Shown here: positions 1 to 8,849 of the stretch, one piece after another
Numbering within the stretch: the stretch's first letter is position 1
Layout of the letters: each line of letters opens with the position of its first letter
Assembly: GCA_964626495.1 (NCBI GenBank)
Contig: CAZVFT010000036.1
Coordinates: forward strand, 1 to 23,466
Source: JACNLN01 sp964626495
GTDB taxonomy: Bacteria > Fidelibacterota > Marinisomatia > Marinisomatales > CAZVFT01
Reading direction: 5' to 3'
Length of the DNA: 23,466 nt
Notes under the pieces: model-generated
Database searches by the model: none
What the model saw: the letters and a program-made list of their open reading frames with translations, nothing else
What the model was told of the DNA's origin: nothing
Position numbers and translations under genes: made by a program

Positions 1-3000
1 TACAAATACACACCAGCACCCACTGGCTTATTGAAACTGTCAGTACCATCCCAAACTACTTTATGATAACCACTCACCAGTTCACCGTTCACCAGTTCTT
101 TCACTTCTCTGCCTAGTATATTGTAAATTACAATGGTGACGTGGGATTGTTCAGGCAGGTTGTAGCAGATTGTAGTGATTGGGTTGAATGGATTGGGATA
201 ATTCTGACCTAAAGTAAATGTCTCAGGAACACTGCTATCCTCAAAAACAACCAATCCAGAATCTATTGTAGAAAGAGCTTTAATACAGAAGTTTGCTGTG
301 TTGTCCCATGAGGGATCTTCGAAACTGTAGTCATAGAAATCTACCCAGCCTGAACCATTGTAGTAAAAGCTTTCGCCAGGGTTCGCTGCTGACTGGACAA
401 TAGTACGATAAGATGCACCCAACAAGACTGGTACGTCAGAAGTACGGTCATACGGATGCCCACCGGCAGAGAGTACCAGATAAACATAGAAATCATCATT
501 CTGTTCCAGTTCAATAGGCTCATCGAGATCTATTGTATGGAAACCAGAATAGATAACAGTACCGGTTATAATAGCAAGTTCATCCAATAGTATGCCATTT
601 ACATAGTTATCGTAAATAATCATCGTGTAAGATACATTATCTACAGCAGTGAAGAAACTCACTGCTTGAAGTTTTTCTTCATACCCTCCATTATCAATTG
701 TAGTGAAAGCATTAAAGGCTTCAGAGATTTCCGTCATTGTATCACGCCAGCCGTGGTAATCATGATAGTAAATGTGATCAAAAATTGACATTTCTGCATC
801 CTGGAAAGATATGGCTCCCATCTCGGGATGTTGTCCGCAGTGCTTATCGTAATATGAAATCCAGAAATAACCGTCGTACCCCCAGTTAGTTCCCCAGCTG
901 TTCTTGCATATCCACGCTCCGGGATAAGGTGCCTGAGTAACACGATTATCGTCCCATCCGACGATAGCAATGGCATGGTTAGGATCCAGGCTGCTTGATG
1001 GAGGTTGATAATGTTCGTATTCCCAGTTTATGAATGACGGATCATAACACATACTCGTTCCTATTACACCTTTAGTCATAATTTTGTATTTTATGGTATT
1101 GATGTTACTCAAATCGTATTCAGCTGTATACCACTCGATATCACGCACATAGTAATGGTGATAGCTGGGATCATCCCTGAGGGGTGGATTAATGTAGGAT
1201 TGTCCATCAATATCACGCACCGCTCCTTCACCGCGTGTAAGATAAGCAGAGGTAACTCTATAATCACCCCCCTGATGCACAATTAATCCGGTACCACCAG
1301 GATCATCATCATTGTTGAATTCATTAAAGCCATTCCACCAGTCAAGATGATATTCTGCTAAATTTGGTTCTCCGGTTTCTCCGGCTGCAGACCAATTGCC
1401 TGTCATAAGAAGATTTCCTTCAATAGCAGCCATAGCTCCGTGAGTCCAGCAGGTTCCCCCTTGCTGACTTCTGATGCCAGTAACATAACTAACACCGTTT
1501 ACATCACGTAGATCAAAAGATGTGGGGATATTCAACAAATTCGAATCCTCAAAATATCCTGTCCTGAAATTATTCCCCTGATACATATTCCAGTAACCAT
1601 CTGCAATTCCTGTTTCTTTGATATCGATATTCACAAGACTATTGGAAGAGCCAAGCACTATCTCTAAATCATCATCATCATCCGTATCAATGATATTTGG
1701 TGAGCCTTTAAATGCGAATTCATACTGAATTGGTGAATGAAAATATTGAGAACCATCTAAATGAAACATAAAAAGATTACCATGTTCAGTAGCTGTGATG
1801 ATTTCCGGTTCACCATCGTTGTCGAGATCAGCAAATACGGGGGCTGCACTTACTTCCCCTCCCAAATCACAAGGCCAGCCGTTTAGATGGTCTCCCTGAA
1901 CGTTTACCGCGTATAGGTAATTGTCTTTTGACCCAAAGAATATACCTATTCCAACCCCCTCCATACTCATAAACCCGGCAGAGGTGCTAATGTCACCACC
2001 AGTTGCAATTTCAAACCTCAAACTCCCGTCACTATTGATGCCATAGAAGTGATTGTCTTTGCTACCTACAAGGATTACTTTTTCTCCTGTCTCACTGGAC
2101 CCAATGATTACAGGTACCTGTTCAAATTCATCCATAGCAGTAAAGGGGAAACCGTAAGCAATCTGGACGGAATCACTACCGGTGAAAAGAAGATAAACCT
2201 GGTCACTTTCTGTTGCACAGACAATATCATCCTTTCCATCTTCATTGAAGTCAGCAATCGCAACACCACGAAGAACATTTTCTCCCAGTTCATAGGGAAA
2301 TCCTGCAACATCAGTCCCATCAGGATTAATGGCAAATATTTTTCCCTGAGTTGAACATCCGCTAAAAACGATCTCTAATTCATCATCATCATCAATATTA
2401 CATAGAGTAGGGGTGCCCATTAACCATTGTTCTGCATAGTAGTCGAGTTCCAGATTACACTGAGGATCCAATACATATAAATGTTTACTCTTTGATGTTA
2501 TCACAATTTCCAGAACATCATCGTTATCAATATCCGCTACAGCTGGAGAACCCCAGATTTGGTTCCCTGTATCAAATGGCCAGTTTTGCCGTTCTTCTCC
2601 CGATGGATTGATTACATGCAATAATCCACCGTATTCAGTAAAAATAATTTCGTTTTCGGAACTGTCATTATCAATGTCTATCACTATGGGTGACGACGGT
2701 ACCTGATTCTCTATTAACATTGGAAAACCTGATTGATGCAGTGATACATTGATACTAAATTCATACTCATTTTCATAAATGGAACTATCAAGTGCTGTGG
2801 CTGACAGGAATAAAGTAAATTGGTAATCTCTCAATTCTGCTGTTGAATCAATTCCAACACAGAAAGGCATATCGTAATTTGTATATACTCCCGCAGAATC
2901 AATCAATGGAGTATAAGCAGAATCATTAATGACAGATAAGTCAGATTCATCTGTTGACAATATCAGTTCAACATTTGATACTTCAGGCCAGGGCACCAAG

Positions 3001-4235
3001 TTTTCAATAGTGACGTATATATTAGTTGTTTCACCTGGGTTAACAACACCATCACCGTCACCTATTAATTCTTGGATATACGAATCTATTAAAACCAAAT
3101 TGGGAACCGACAGCTCGGTGGGCATAATGTCAACAATTGCTCCTTGATCTAAGTTGAAGGATAACAAATCATTCAGAGTAAAATAACCATCGGAGGATCC
3201 ACCCCAACCCCAGTTACAGTGGAAGTGATCCTGACCCTGATAGCCGTCTATATTCCATGCGTGTCCACCAGGAGGGGAGGCTCTATATCCTCTATAGACC
3301 ATAGGACGACCGTTATCCAGCTCAATATGTAAAATATCTTTCCATTCGCTATCCGTATAGTCATTTTTTTCAAGAAAATCCAATTCTGTATTGTATAAAA
3401 AGTGTTCCTTCATCGCAGAGGTAGCACAGGGATAATACCAATCACAGCCAACATATGCACCAGAGCCATTCGGACCATACATCATATCAACTGCAACACC
3501 ACAGTGAAAAAGTAAGGTTTGTGATGCTTCAGTAGCCACATTGTTGGGCATATTATCAAAATCATAAAAGGTATTACCAAAATTCGCATAAATGTATCCA
3601 TAGTTCCCGTAATAATAGCCATGTTCCCCCGAACCATATTCAGGAAATGACCAGTAATGCATCACTTGTGCCATTGACACAGCCACACATCCCACAACGA
3701 CATGACCTCCAGGTCCGTTGGGATCTTCAGGACACTTAGCGTTCCAGGGATATGGCTGATTCCAATGGGCCTGAATCAGGGGAGGTACATCACGTAGATT
3801 TGTGTTACGGGTAATTTTTTTTGAAAGATACTTTTCCCATTGTTTTTGAATTTCCTCGGTTGAGGTAATATTTTCCTTGATTATATGTTCAATTGATCCT
3901 TTATATGTATTCAGTAACATAACTAATTGTGGAGGATGGCTCTCTTTATTTAATTTACCTTTATCACTATATCCAAGTATAGGAATAACACGATCATCGG
4001 CGGAAACTATTACAAATCCATCGGGTTTAAAATTTATCTCGTAAAACAGGATGATGTCTTTACTTTTTTCCACAAAGTAATTTTCCAATTTTATTTTATC
4101 TAGTTGAACATCATAGCGCTCAACATACAGGTTTTTCGCCACCTGGATAGCTGTTTCTAATGATACTTCCTTTGCAAATATCAGTTGCAATGGAACAAGT
4201 ATGAATGCCATTATCGTAACTATTTTTTTAAACAT
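1..4235 (-). CDS. Secreted dual cysteine protease: C10 (streptopain-like) + beta-propeller + C1A (papain-like) + sorting domain, 3' end outside window
   Basis: I translated all 1411 codons from the ATG at 4235 to the left edge and found no stop or frameshift; the last residues lie outside the window. Order: signal peptide (about 1-20); streptopain-type propeptide with GFVIVSADDR (about 20-147); C10 catalytic domain with Cys183 in VVVGCVAVSMAQVMHYW, His325 in GGHAWNIDGY and Asn341 in CNWGWGG; an Ig-like linker starting with GDGDGVVNPGET (about 382-500); about six Asp-rich FG-GAP/VCBS-type repeats such as DLDNDGEPEI and DFNEDGKDDI (about 510-900); a C1A domain (about 902-1135) with Cys929 in GGTCWTHGAMAAIE, His1087 in DPNHAIAIVGW and Asn1112 in CKNSWGTNWGYDGYFWISYY; a lectin-like beta domain (about 1140-1330); and a sorting domain from about 1337 with QNYPNPFNP and VVWDGTDSFNKPVGAGVY. 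Expected to be exported and cell-surface or secreted, degrading protein. Both triads look intact. The C1A oxyanion Gln sits one residue closer to the Cys than in papain. Confidence 0.93.
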   Translation of the reverse strand, partial: MFKKIVTIMAFILVPLQLIFAKEVSLETAIQVAKNLYVERYDVQLDKIKLENYFVEKSKDIILFYEINFKPDGFVIVSADDRVIPILGYSDKGKLNKESHPPQLVMLLNTYKGSIEHIIKENITSTEEIQKQWEKYLSKKITRNTNLRDVPPLIQAHWNQPYPWNAKCPEDPNGPGGHVVVGCVAVSMAQVMHYWSFPEYGSGEHGYYYGNYGYIYANFGNTFYDFDNMPNNVATEASQTLLFHCGVAVDMMYGPNGSGAYVGCDWYYPCATSAMKEHFLYNTELDFLEKNDYTDSEWKDILHIELDNGRPMVYRGYRASPPGGHAWNIDGYQGQDHFHCNWGWGGSSDGYFTLNDLLSFNLDQGAIVDIMPTELSVPNLVLIDSYIQELIGDGDGVVNPGETTNIYVTIENLVPWPEVSNVELILSTDESDLSVINDSAYTPLIDSAGVYTNYDMPFCVGIDSTAELRDYQFTLFLSATALDSSIYENEYEFSINVSLHQSGFPMLIENQVPSSPIVIDIDNDSSENEIIFTEYGGLLHVINPSGEERQNWPFDTGNQIWGSPAVADIDNDDVLEIVITSKSKHLYVLDPQCNLELDYYAEQWLMGTPTLCNIDDDDELEIVFSGCSTQGKIFAINPDGTDVAGFPYELGENVLRGVAIADFNEDGKDDIVCATESDQVYLLFTGSDSVQIAYGFPFTAMDEFEQVPVIIGSSETGEKVILVGSKDNHFYGINSDGSLRFEIATGGDISTSAGFMSMEGVGIGIFFGSKDNYLYAVNVQGDHLNGWPCDLGGEVSAAPVFADLDNDGEPEIITATEHGNLFMFHLDGSQYFHSPIQYEFAFKGSPNIIDTDDDDDLEIVLGSSNSLVNIDIKETGIADGYWNMYQGNNFRTGYFEDSNLLNIPTSFDLRDVNGVSYVTGIRSQQGGTCWTHGAMAAIEGNLLMTGNWSAAGETGEPNLAEYHLDWWNGFNEFNNDDDPGGTGLIVHQGGDYRVTSAYLTRGEGAVRDIDGQSYINPPLRDDPSYHHYYVRDIEWYTAEYDLSNINTIKYKIMTKGVIGTSMCYDPSFINWEYEHYQPPSSSLDPNHAIAIVGWDDNRVTQAPYPGAWICKNSWGTNWGYDGYFWISYYDKHCGQHPEMGAISFQDAEMSIFDHIYYHDYHGWRDTMTEISEAFNAFTTIDNGGYEEKLQAVSFFTAVDNVSYTMIIYDNYVNGILLDELAIITGTVIYSGFHTIDLDEPIELEQNDDFYVYLVLSAGGHPYDRTSDVPVLLGASYRTIVQSAANPGESFYYNGSGWVDFYDYSFEDPSWDNTANFCIKALSTIDSGLVVFEDSSVPETFTLGQNYPNPFNPITTICYNLPEQSHVTIVIYNILGREVKELVNGELVSGYHKVVWDGTDSFNKPVGAGVYL

Positions 4236-4287
4236 TATTATTACCCCAAATTTCTATTCTTTAATAAATGCTCTAATTTGACGGTAA

Positions 4288-4316
4288 ATTTTATAATATA
4301 TTTTGACTGAAACCAA
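4288..4316 (-). promoter_or_regulatory. Candidate promoter of the dual-protease gene
   Basis: Reading leftward, TTGGTT (4316-4311) is followed after 17 bases by TAAAAT (4293-4288), about 50 bases before the ATG at 4235. Spacing fits a housekeeping sigma factor, but the region is very AT-rich, so a chance match is possible and the motif is only suggestive. Confidence 0.3.
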
Positions 4317-4370
4317 ATTTAAATCCACTACAAAAAATTTGATTAAAAAGAATTTAACATATTGTCTTCA

Positions 4371-5987
4371 CTAATCCAGGTACTTTTGCAGCGTAGTTAG
4401 CAATTCTTCCCCTCTCAACCCCTTATCCATCTGAACAATAATCCCTTCAGGATCAATGAGAAGTAAATGAGGAACAAAACTCAAATAGTACTTCTTTGCT
4501 GTTTCCGAACCCCATCCCGGTGCACTTACATGAATCCAGCTCATTTCCCGTTCTTCTGTAAATTCCAGCAGCTGCTCAGGTTCCATATCCACGCATATAC
4601 TCACAAATTCAATGGCTGACTTATCTAATTCAGAATAGACCTTTTTCATATTTGGTATTTCTGCGATACAAGGACCACAAAACTTTCCCCAGAAATCAAG
4701 TAACACGTATCTTCCAATGAAATCCGATAAACTTACCTCTTCTCCGTATCGGTCAGGAAGAGTAAAACCCGGGGCGGAATTCTCAAGCATCCTGTTCATT
4801 TCTATTTCTTGTCTAATGTTATGAGCCAAATAGGATTTTGGGTATTCATCCAGCAAACGCTTTTCCCAATATTCTCGCTTGGATTCATTGGGGTCGGAAT
4901 ATTCGTAATAACTTCTCAAAGAATATAATATTGAGATTTTTTTAGATGTTGAAACATCCACATTTAATAGGCTTTCAAAATACTCTTCTCGCTTTTTCTT
5001 AATTGTAAAAATGACGGTTGAATCAGTATCATCTTCGATCGGGAATATTTTTCTAACATAAGAAATAGCACTATTCATCGGTAATGCTGCAATAAACTCT
5101 CTGTCTTCCCACATTGCCAGTATTTCTTCTTCTCTGTCATATTCGTCCGTCCAGCTTTCCAAATACCTATTGAATATTGAATAAAAATACAGACTGTCCG
5201 TGCGGTTTTCCGATGATCCAATAATTCTTCTCATCTCATCGAAAAGTGGTTCTAAGTCATTAAGCGTTGTATCACTAACATCCACCTTTTCTTTTAAAAT
5301 TAGAGCCCATTTACGGTATAAATTTCTGAATTTAATTTCCCCAATATTGAAAGCGGCATTATGAACATTTTCAAATCCATAATACTCCTCATAGTCGGCA
5401 TAATATTCAGGATTATAAGAAAATTCGATATGAGCCACTCCATCAACAACCTGTACTTCACTGATAAAATCACCGGAATCATCACAGCCTACAATCTTAT
5501 CATCACCATTGATTGTTCTGTTGCCTGTGAATATTTGGTATTTCAATCTGTTTTTATCGGTTGAAATATCAATAGATAAAATATTGCCATTTCGTTTCAG
5601 TGGATGTTTAAAGTCATAATTGTCCAATTCTATGACGACAGCAAGTTTAGCTGTGTCCGGTGTTGCGTAGCGGTTGAGTGTAACATTGAACTCATAAAGA
5701 TCGTAATTGTAGCAGTCTAAAAAAATAGTCTGGGGTGCATAGTCGTGGTGAGCAAATATGATTTTGTATTCATCTCTGTCTTTTATTGTAAGTGAAAACT
5801 CACCCCCTTTGGGAATGTCCACTTTTTTTGTTACATCGTTTTTTATAGATCCTTTACTGTAAAGGATTTTCCCACTGATTACTGGTTTGCCGTCAACGAG
5901 CGACAGTTTGCCCTTTATGGTTGTTGTTGGCTGATTTGAGCAACTGAGTAAAAACAGCATTAGTAGGGGAATTATATTTTTTAGCAT
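4371..5987 (-). CDS. TlpA/ResA-like thioredoxin-fold lipoprotein with large N-terminal region
   Basis: The 538-residue product starts with a lipoprotein signal (MLKNIIPLLMLFLLSC), so Cys16 should be lipidated and the protein anchored in an envelope membrane. Residues about 410-538 form a redoxin/thioredoxin-fold domain: APGFTLPDRYGEEVSLSDF, then the redox motif CGPC at 437-440 after DFWGKF, and the cis-proline loop VPHLLLIDPEG. The middle (about 20-400) begins with a possible carboxypeptidase-regulatory-like beta domain (KGKLSLVDGKPVISGKILYS) and continues into a mainly helical part without a motif I recognise. This layout (N-terminal DUF4369-like or unknown region plus C-terminal AhpC-TSA/TlpA domain) is common in FCB bacteria, where such proteins are thiol-disulfide oxidoreductases of unknown substrate. 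It could keep cysteines of exported proteins reduced, such as the neighbouring cysteine protease; that link is inference from position. Confidence 0.85.
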   Translation of the reverse strand: MLKNIIPLLMLFLLSCSNQPTTTIKGKLSLVDGKPVISGKILYSKGSIKNDVTKKVDIPKGGEFSLTIKDRDEYKIIFAHHDYAPQTIFLDCYNYDLYEFNVTLNRYATPDTAKLAVVIELDNYDFKHPLKRNGNILSIDISTDKNRLKYQIFTGNRTINGDDKIVGCDDSGDFISEVQVVDGVAHIEFSYNPEYYADYEEYYGFENVHNAAFNIGEIKFRNLYRKWALILKEKVDVSDTTLNDLEPLFDEMRRIIGSSENRTDSLYFYSIFNRYLESWTDEYDREEEILAMWEDREFIAALPMNSAISYVRKIFPIEDDTDSTVIFTIKKKREEYFESLLNVDVSTSKKISILYSLRSYYEYSDPNESKREYWEKRLLDEYPKSYLAHNIRQEIEMNRMLENSAPGFTLPDRYGEEVSLSDFIGRYVLLDFWGKFCGPCIAEIPNMKKVYSELDKSAIEFVSICVDMEPEQLLEFTEEREMSWIHVSAPGWGSETAKKYYLSFVPHLLLIDPEGIIVQMDKGLRGEELLTTLQKYLD

Positions 5988-6040
5988 TTTATTTCCATTC
6001 CTTTTGTTTTGATAAAATTAGAATTATTAATAGTTCAACC

Positions 6041-6064
6041 TTTGCGGAAGTTTGCTTCCGCAAA
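6041..6064 (-). terminator. Strong hairpin after the EreA/ChaN-like gene
   Basis: TTTGCGGAAG (6041-6050), loop TTTG, CTTCCGCAAA (6055-6064) is a perfect 10-base-pair stem, 14 bases beyond the stop of the gene ending at 6078 and in front of the lipoprotein gene. No T-tract follows on the minus strand, so it may be a rho-independent-like terminator, an RNA-stabilising hairpin or an attenuator between the two genes. Confidence 0.45.
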
Positions 6065-6077
6065 GTTATATTTCCTC

Positions 6078-7589
6078 TCACTCAAAAATCCGATACTGCC
6101 ACTCAATATTGGATCCCCTTCTTAGCTCATACGAAGTTGCATTTACGGCAAATATTATTAATTTGTCGATATAGGTCCCATTTCTAAAAACTGGGTCTTG
6201 CTGGATGGATTTAACTATATTAAAATTAGTTTCGTTTACAAAATTCTCAATCCAATGAACACTTTCAAGTTCTGATAAAGGTGCAAGAAAAACATATCCG
6301 TCACAAAAATTGGAAAGCCTAAAATCATCATAACCATATTTGAAAAATGATGAATCACCTTTTAAATCCCCAAACGGCGAATTGATTACATCAAATCCCA
6401 CAGGAAAATCTTGTGTTTTCATTAGAGCGTCAATTACGCCGTCTGTGGGATAAACAATTTGCTCATTCCAACCTTTGGCGTTTACCCAATGTCCGTGGAG
6501 ATATATATTAAACGCTTTATCTCCAATTTTATCGTAAACGAGATTACCCATTCTTTCTTTGTTAAATTCTATAATTTTTGGGGGGGTTGCTACATTGTAT
6601 CTCGGTTGATAATATTTGGTAAATGTGTGATACGAGCCAGCATAAACAAGTCCTTTTTCATTTTTATTTATCATTTCATCAATTATTGTGTGAGCCATAA
6701 CATAATCAGAACCTTTTCCCCAAGCTTTTATCCTCACTTCTGGTCTGTCAAGCTCATCTCTTGTTTTTACATGAGACCAATCCATTGAAACATTTAACCC
6801 GATTAATCTAAACTTGCGTTCAGTGTTGGTGAGCGAACTATTTAATTCCCAAACTGTTTTTAAAATATCCACATATTCGCGATATCCCCAAACACTGCAA
6901 TTGAGCATCACTTTTTGTGCAAGTAAGTCATCATATTCATCAGCATAAATTATAGAATCTATCATCGGTTGATCGTCTTTGTTGGCAAACTCAATTCCCA
7001 AATTATAAATGCCGTTTTCGTATAACTTTGGAATCAACCTGTGAATCAATTCAACATTTTGTTTGATATAATGCTCTTCACCCAAAAAGACAATATCGTG
7101 GTCGTCAAACTTGCTGATAACATAATCTTCAGGTGTTTTATAATTTTCGTTAAGATATTCTGAAAGGTCCGTTTCAAGAGATTTTTCAAGTTCGGGTAAC
7201 GGAATTTTTTCGTCTTTAAATCGGACTTCTAATTTTTTATCCAGTTTCTCTGATAATTCTCTAAAACGTTTCGTTCTACGGATGTTTTTTAGGTTTGGAT
7301 CATCTCTAAGGGCTTTCTTGTTAGTATATCCTAATTCGATGGATTTATCCAAATAATCCAGTGCTTTCTCGTTTTTGTTTAGAATTGAATTCACACACGC
7401 CAACTGAAAAATGTAATCGGGATCCTCAGGTTTTAACTCCGCCAGTTTTAAACAAATGTTTTCAACTTCCACCCAATTCCCCGATGCCATTTGAGTAAAA
7501 AGTTCCATTGCTAATTGTTCTTCGGGTTCAGTAGCAGAAATCATATTGAAAGTTAGAACGAATGTTAATGGAATTATTATCGTTTTCAT
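6078..7589 (-). CDS. Exported TPR protein with EreA/ChaN-like (erythromycin esterase / Tiki superfamily) domain
   Basis: The 503-residue product has a signal peptide (MKTIIIPLTFVLTFNMISA), then TPR-like helices (about 25-118; SGNWVEVENICLKLAELKPEDPDY and NKNEKALDYLDKSIELGY). From about 160 the fold resembles the EreA/ChaN superfamily: FLGEEH (168-173) matches the GE-H motif, GIEFA (198-202) supplies the next acidic residue, and YAGSYHTF carries a late histidine (H321). In the family these residues make an active site or metal/heme-like site used in ester or peptide hydrolysis. A true macrolide esterase role is unlikely given the TPR part and export signal. ATG at 7589 follows AAAGGTGAA, a usable ribosome site. 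It is the first gene upstream of the thioredoxin lipoprotein, separated by 90 bases with a hairpin. Substrate unknown. Confidence 0.72.
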   Translation of the reverse strand: MKTIIIPLTFVLTFNMISATEPEEQLAMELFTQMASGNWVEVENICLKLAELKPEDPDYIFQLACVNSILNKNEKALDYLDKSIELGYTNKKALRDDPNLKNIRRTKRFRELSEKLDKKLEVRFKDEKIPLPELEKSLETDLSEYLNENYKTPEDYVISKFDDHDIVFLGEEHYIKQNVELIHRLIPKLYENGIYNLGIEFANKDDQPMIDSIIYADEYDDLLAQKVMLNCSVWGYREYVDILKTVWELNSSLTNTERKFRLIGLNVSMDWSHVKTRDELDRPEVRIKAWGKGSDYVMAHTIIDEMINKNEKGLVYAGSYHTFTKYYQPRYNVATPPKIIEFNKERMGNLVYDKIGDKAFNIYLHGHWVNAKGWNEQIVYPTDGVIDALMKTQDFPVGFDVINSPFGDLKGDSSFFKYGYDDFRLSNFCDGYVFLAPLSELESVHWIENFVNETNFNIVKSIQQDPVFRNGTYIDKLIIFAVNATSYELRRGSNIEWQYRIFE

Positions 7590-7838
7590 TTCACCTTTAA
7601 TATTTATTTGATTTTGTAATATTTACGAATAAACCGTTGATCTTTGTCTATTACATCCCGGTGTTGCTATAATCCTAGTGTGATAATCAAGCGAACTTAA
7701 TGGGGTATTTGTCTTGGAATTTTATATTCATAATATACCAATTTGGGTATATACATAATTTGAAATAAATATATTGGTTAATCATTTCTTGTTATTACAC
7801 ATTTTTGTAATTTGCAGAAACCCGTAAAGTTTATTCTA

Positions 7839-8183
7839 TCACCGCCAAACCAATTCGTCTTTCAAGGCAAAGTATATCACCGTGACCAAACCGATGAACA
7901 CCACGAAAATAAAATCAAGAGGTAGTATATGAGCGATTGTTGCCTCGCCATAAGTCGGGATTAGAAGTTCGGATACAAAACTCATAAATTTTAGTACCAT
8001 CGGAGACAGTTTTACTAACCCCCACAAAATAACCGGTGTTAAAAATAAAATTTGCAAAATGATTACCCAATCCCAGACCTTTTGAGTTTTTGGTATATTT
8101 TCCAGCTGGATTTTAAGCGGTTTGGGAATCTCAGTCAATGAGTGATTAAACAAATTATTTAAGTTATTATCGTGTTTTTCCAT
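7839..8183 (-). CDS. Small two-helix membrane protein, possible anti-sigma factor
   Basis: The 114-residue product has a soluble N-terminus of about 37 residues (LNNLFNHSLTEIPKPLKIQLENIP), then hydrophobic segments at about 38-60 (VWDWVIILQILFLTPVILWGLV) and 88-107 (LDFIFVVFIGLVTVIYFAL). It begins only four bases after the stop of the ECF sigma factor gene, so the two are almost surely co-transcribed. In this position a small membrane protein with a cytoplasmic N-terminus is often the cognate anti-sigma factor. I see no zinc-finger anti-sigma motif (HxxxCxxC), so the role rests on context alone. No recognised family. Confidence 0.7.
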   Translation of the reverse strand: MEKHDNNLNNLFNHSLTEIPKPLKIQLENIPKTQKVWDWVIILQILFLTPVILWGLVKLSPMVLKFMSFVSELLIPTYGEATIAHILPLDFIFVVFIGLVTVIYFALKDELVWR

Positions 8184-8187
8184 TGTG

Positions 8188-8700
8188 TTACTCTACTTTT
8201 AAAATATTTTTCAACGTTTGTTTCGCCCGATGTATATGTGACTTTAATGTATTGAGTGGAATATTCATTATGTCTGCAATTTCGATATAAGACCGGTTAT
8301 GAAAATAATACAGCGATATCGCCATCCGCTGGTCTTCCGGCAAAGTACCAACAGCGTTCCGCACCTGAATATACTTTTCGTTTTGTAGAAACTCAGTTTC
8401 GGGTGTGGTGTAATCTGAAAAGTGAGTGGAGATTTCATCCATTTCGCGGTACTTTTTTTCTCTTTTTAAATGATTGAAGCAGGTGTTTTTGGTTATTCGG
8501 TAAATCCAAGTAGAAAGTTTTGCATCTCCACGGTAATCACCAATTTTCCGGTAAATCTTGATAAACACTTCCTGTGTAATGTCCTCTGCATACATTTCAT
8601 CCTGGACTGTAAACAGAGCAATATTGTACACCTGTTGTCCGTATTCATCTATTAATTTTGTAAAGGCATCTTCGTCAATACCCTTTTGAAACAATCTCAA
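8188..8700 (-). CDS. ECF-type RNA polymerase sigma factor (sigma-70 family, group 4)
   Basis: The 170-residue product has sigma region 2 (about 12-77; DEMYAEDITQEVFIKIYRKIGDYRG, then STWIYRITKNTCFNHLKRE, the DNA-melting and -10 helix) and region 4 (about 113-165; LPEDQRMAISLYYFHNRSY and IPLNTLKSHIHRAKQTL, a helix-turn-helix for -35 binding), with no regions 1 or 3, as in ECF factors. The start is TTG at 8700: an in-frame TAA lies 21 bases upstream and GGAAGGA sits eight bases before the TTG, while no in-frame ATG is available. It is followed by a small membrane protein (gap four bases) and faces a divergent membrane-protein gene. The divergent region contains two copies of TGCAACA-N14-ATTGTC, likely its own target promoters, implying autoregulation. 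Confidence 0.92.
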   Translation of the reverse strand: MRLFQKGIDEDAFTKLIDEYGQQVYNIALFTVQDEMYAEDITQEVFIKIYRKIGDYRGDAKLSTWIYRITKNTCFNHLKREKKYREMDEISTHFSDYTTPETEFLQNEKYIQVRNAVGTLPEDQRMAISLYYFHNRSYIEIADIMNIPLNTLKSHIHRAKQTLKNILKVE

Positions 8701-8736
8701 GTATAGAATCCTTCCATATTACCTTCGTGTATATGG

Positions 8737-8763
8737 GACAATTATTTCTTCTAAAATGTTGCA
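8737..8763 (-). promoter_or_regulatory. Probable ECF promoter for the sigma factor operon
   Basis: On the minus strand TGCAACA (8763-8757), 14 bases, ATTGTC (8742-8737). The same two blocks at the same spacing face the divergent gene (8776-8802). An AAC-containing -35 and a GTC-containing -10 are typical of ECF sigma factors. The -10 block lies about 37 bases before the TTG start at 8700, leaving a short leader with the ribosome site. Confidence 0.6.
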
Positions 8764-8775
8764 AAGAAAATTTTA

Positions 8776-8802
8776 TGCAACAAATCTTGATCAATTATTG
8801 TC
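8776..8802 (+). promoter_or_regulatory. Probable ECF promoter for the divergent membrane-protein gene
   Basis: TGCAACA (8776-8782), 14 bases, ATTGTC (8797-8802), matching the motif that faces the sigma gene. The two -35 blocks form an inverted repeat (TGTTGCA, 12 bases, TGCAACA). Another TGTTGC lies at 8807-8812. A housekeeping-like alternative, TTGTCA-17-TATCTT (8798-8826), overlaps it. The gene starts 48 bases downstream. Confidence 0.6.
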
Positions 8803-8849
8803 ATACTGTTGCGAATAAATTATCTTCAAAATAAGAAAGGAGAACAGAC

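Noticed and set aside
1600..2700. Repeated CATCATCATCAT stretches as a simple-sequence repeat element
   Set aside because: They encode the Asp-rich loops of the propeller repeats in frame, so the protein explains them.
1..4235. Possible frameshift or gene boundary between the two protease halves
   Set aside because: I followed the frame codon by codon from 4235 to the left edge and it stays open, with domain motifs in the same frame on both sides.
6078..7589. Macrolide resistance esterase
   Set aside because: Only superfamily motifs match; the signal peptide and TPR segment argue against a cytosolic erythromycin esterase.
7794..7811. ATTACA/TGTAAT inverted repeat as terminator of the sigma operon
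   Set aside because: Only six A/T-rich pairs with no T-tract on the relevant strand; too weak to call.
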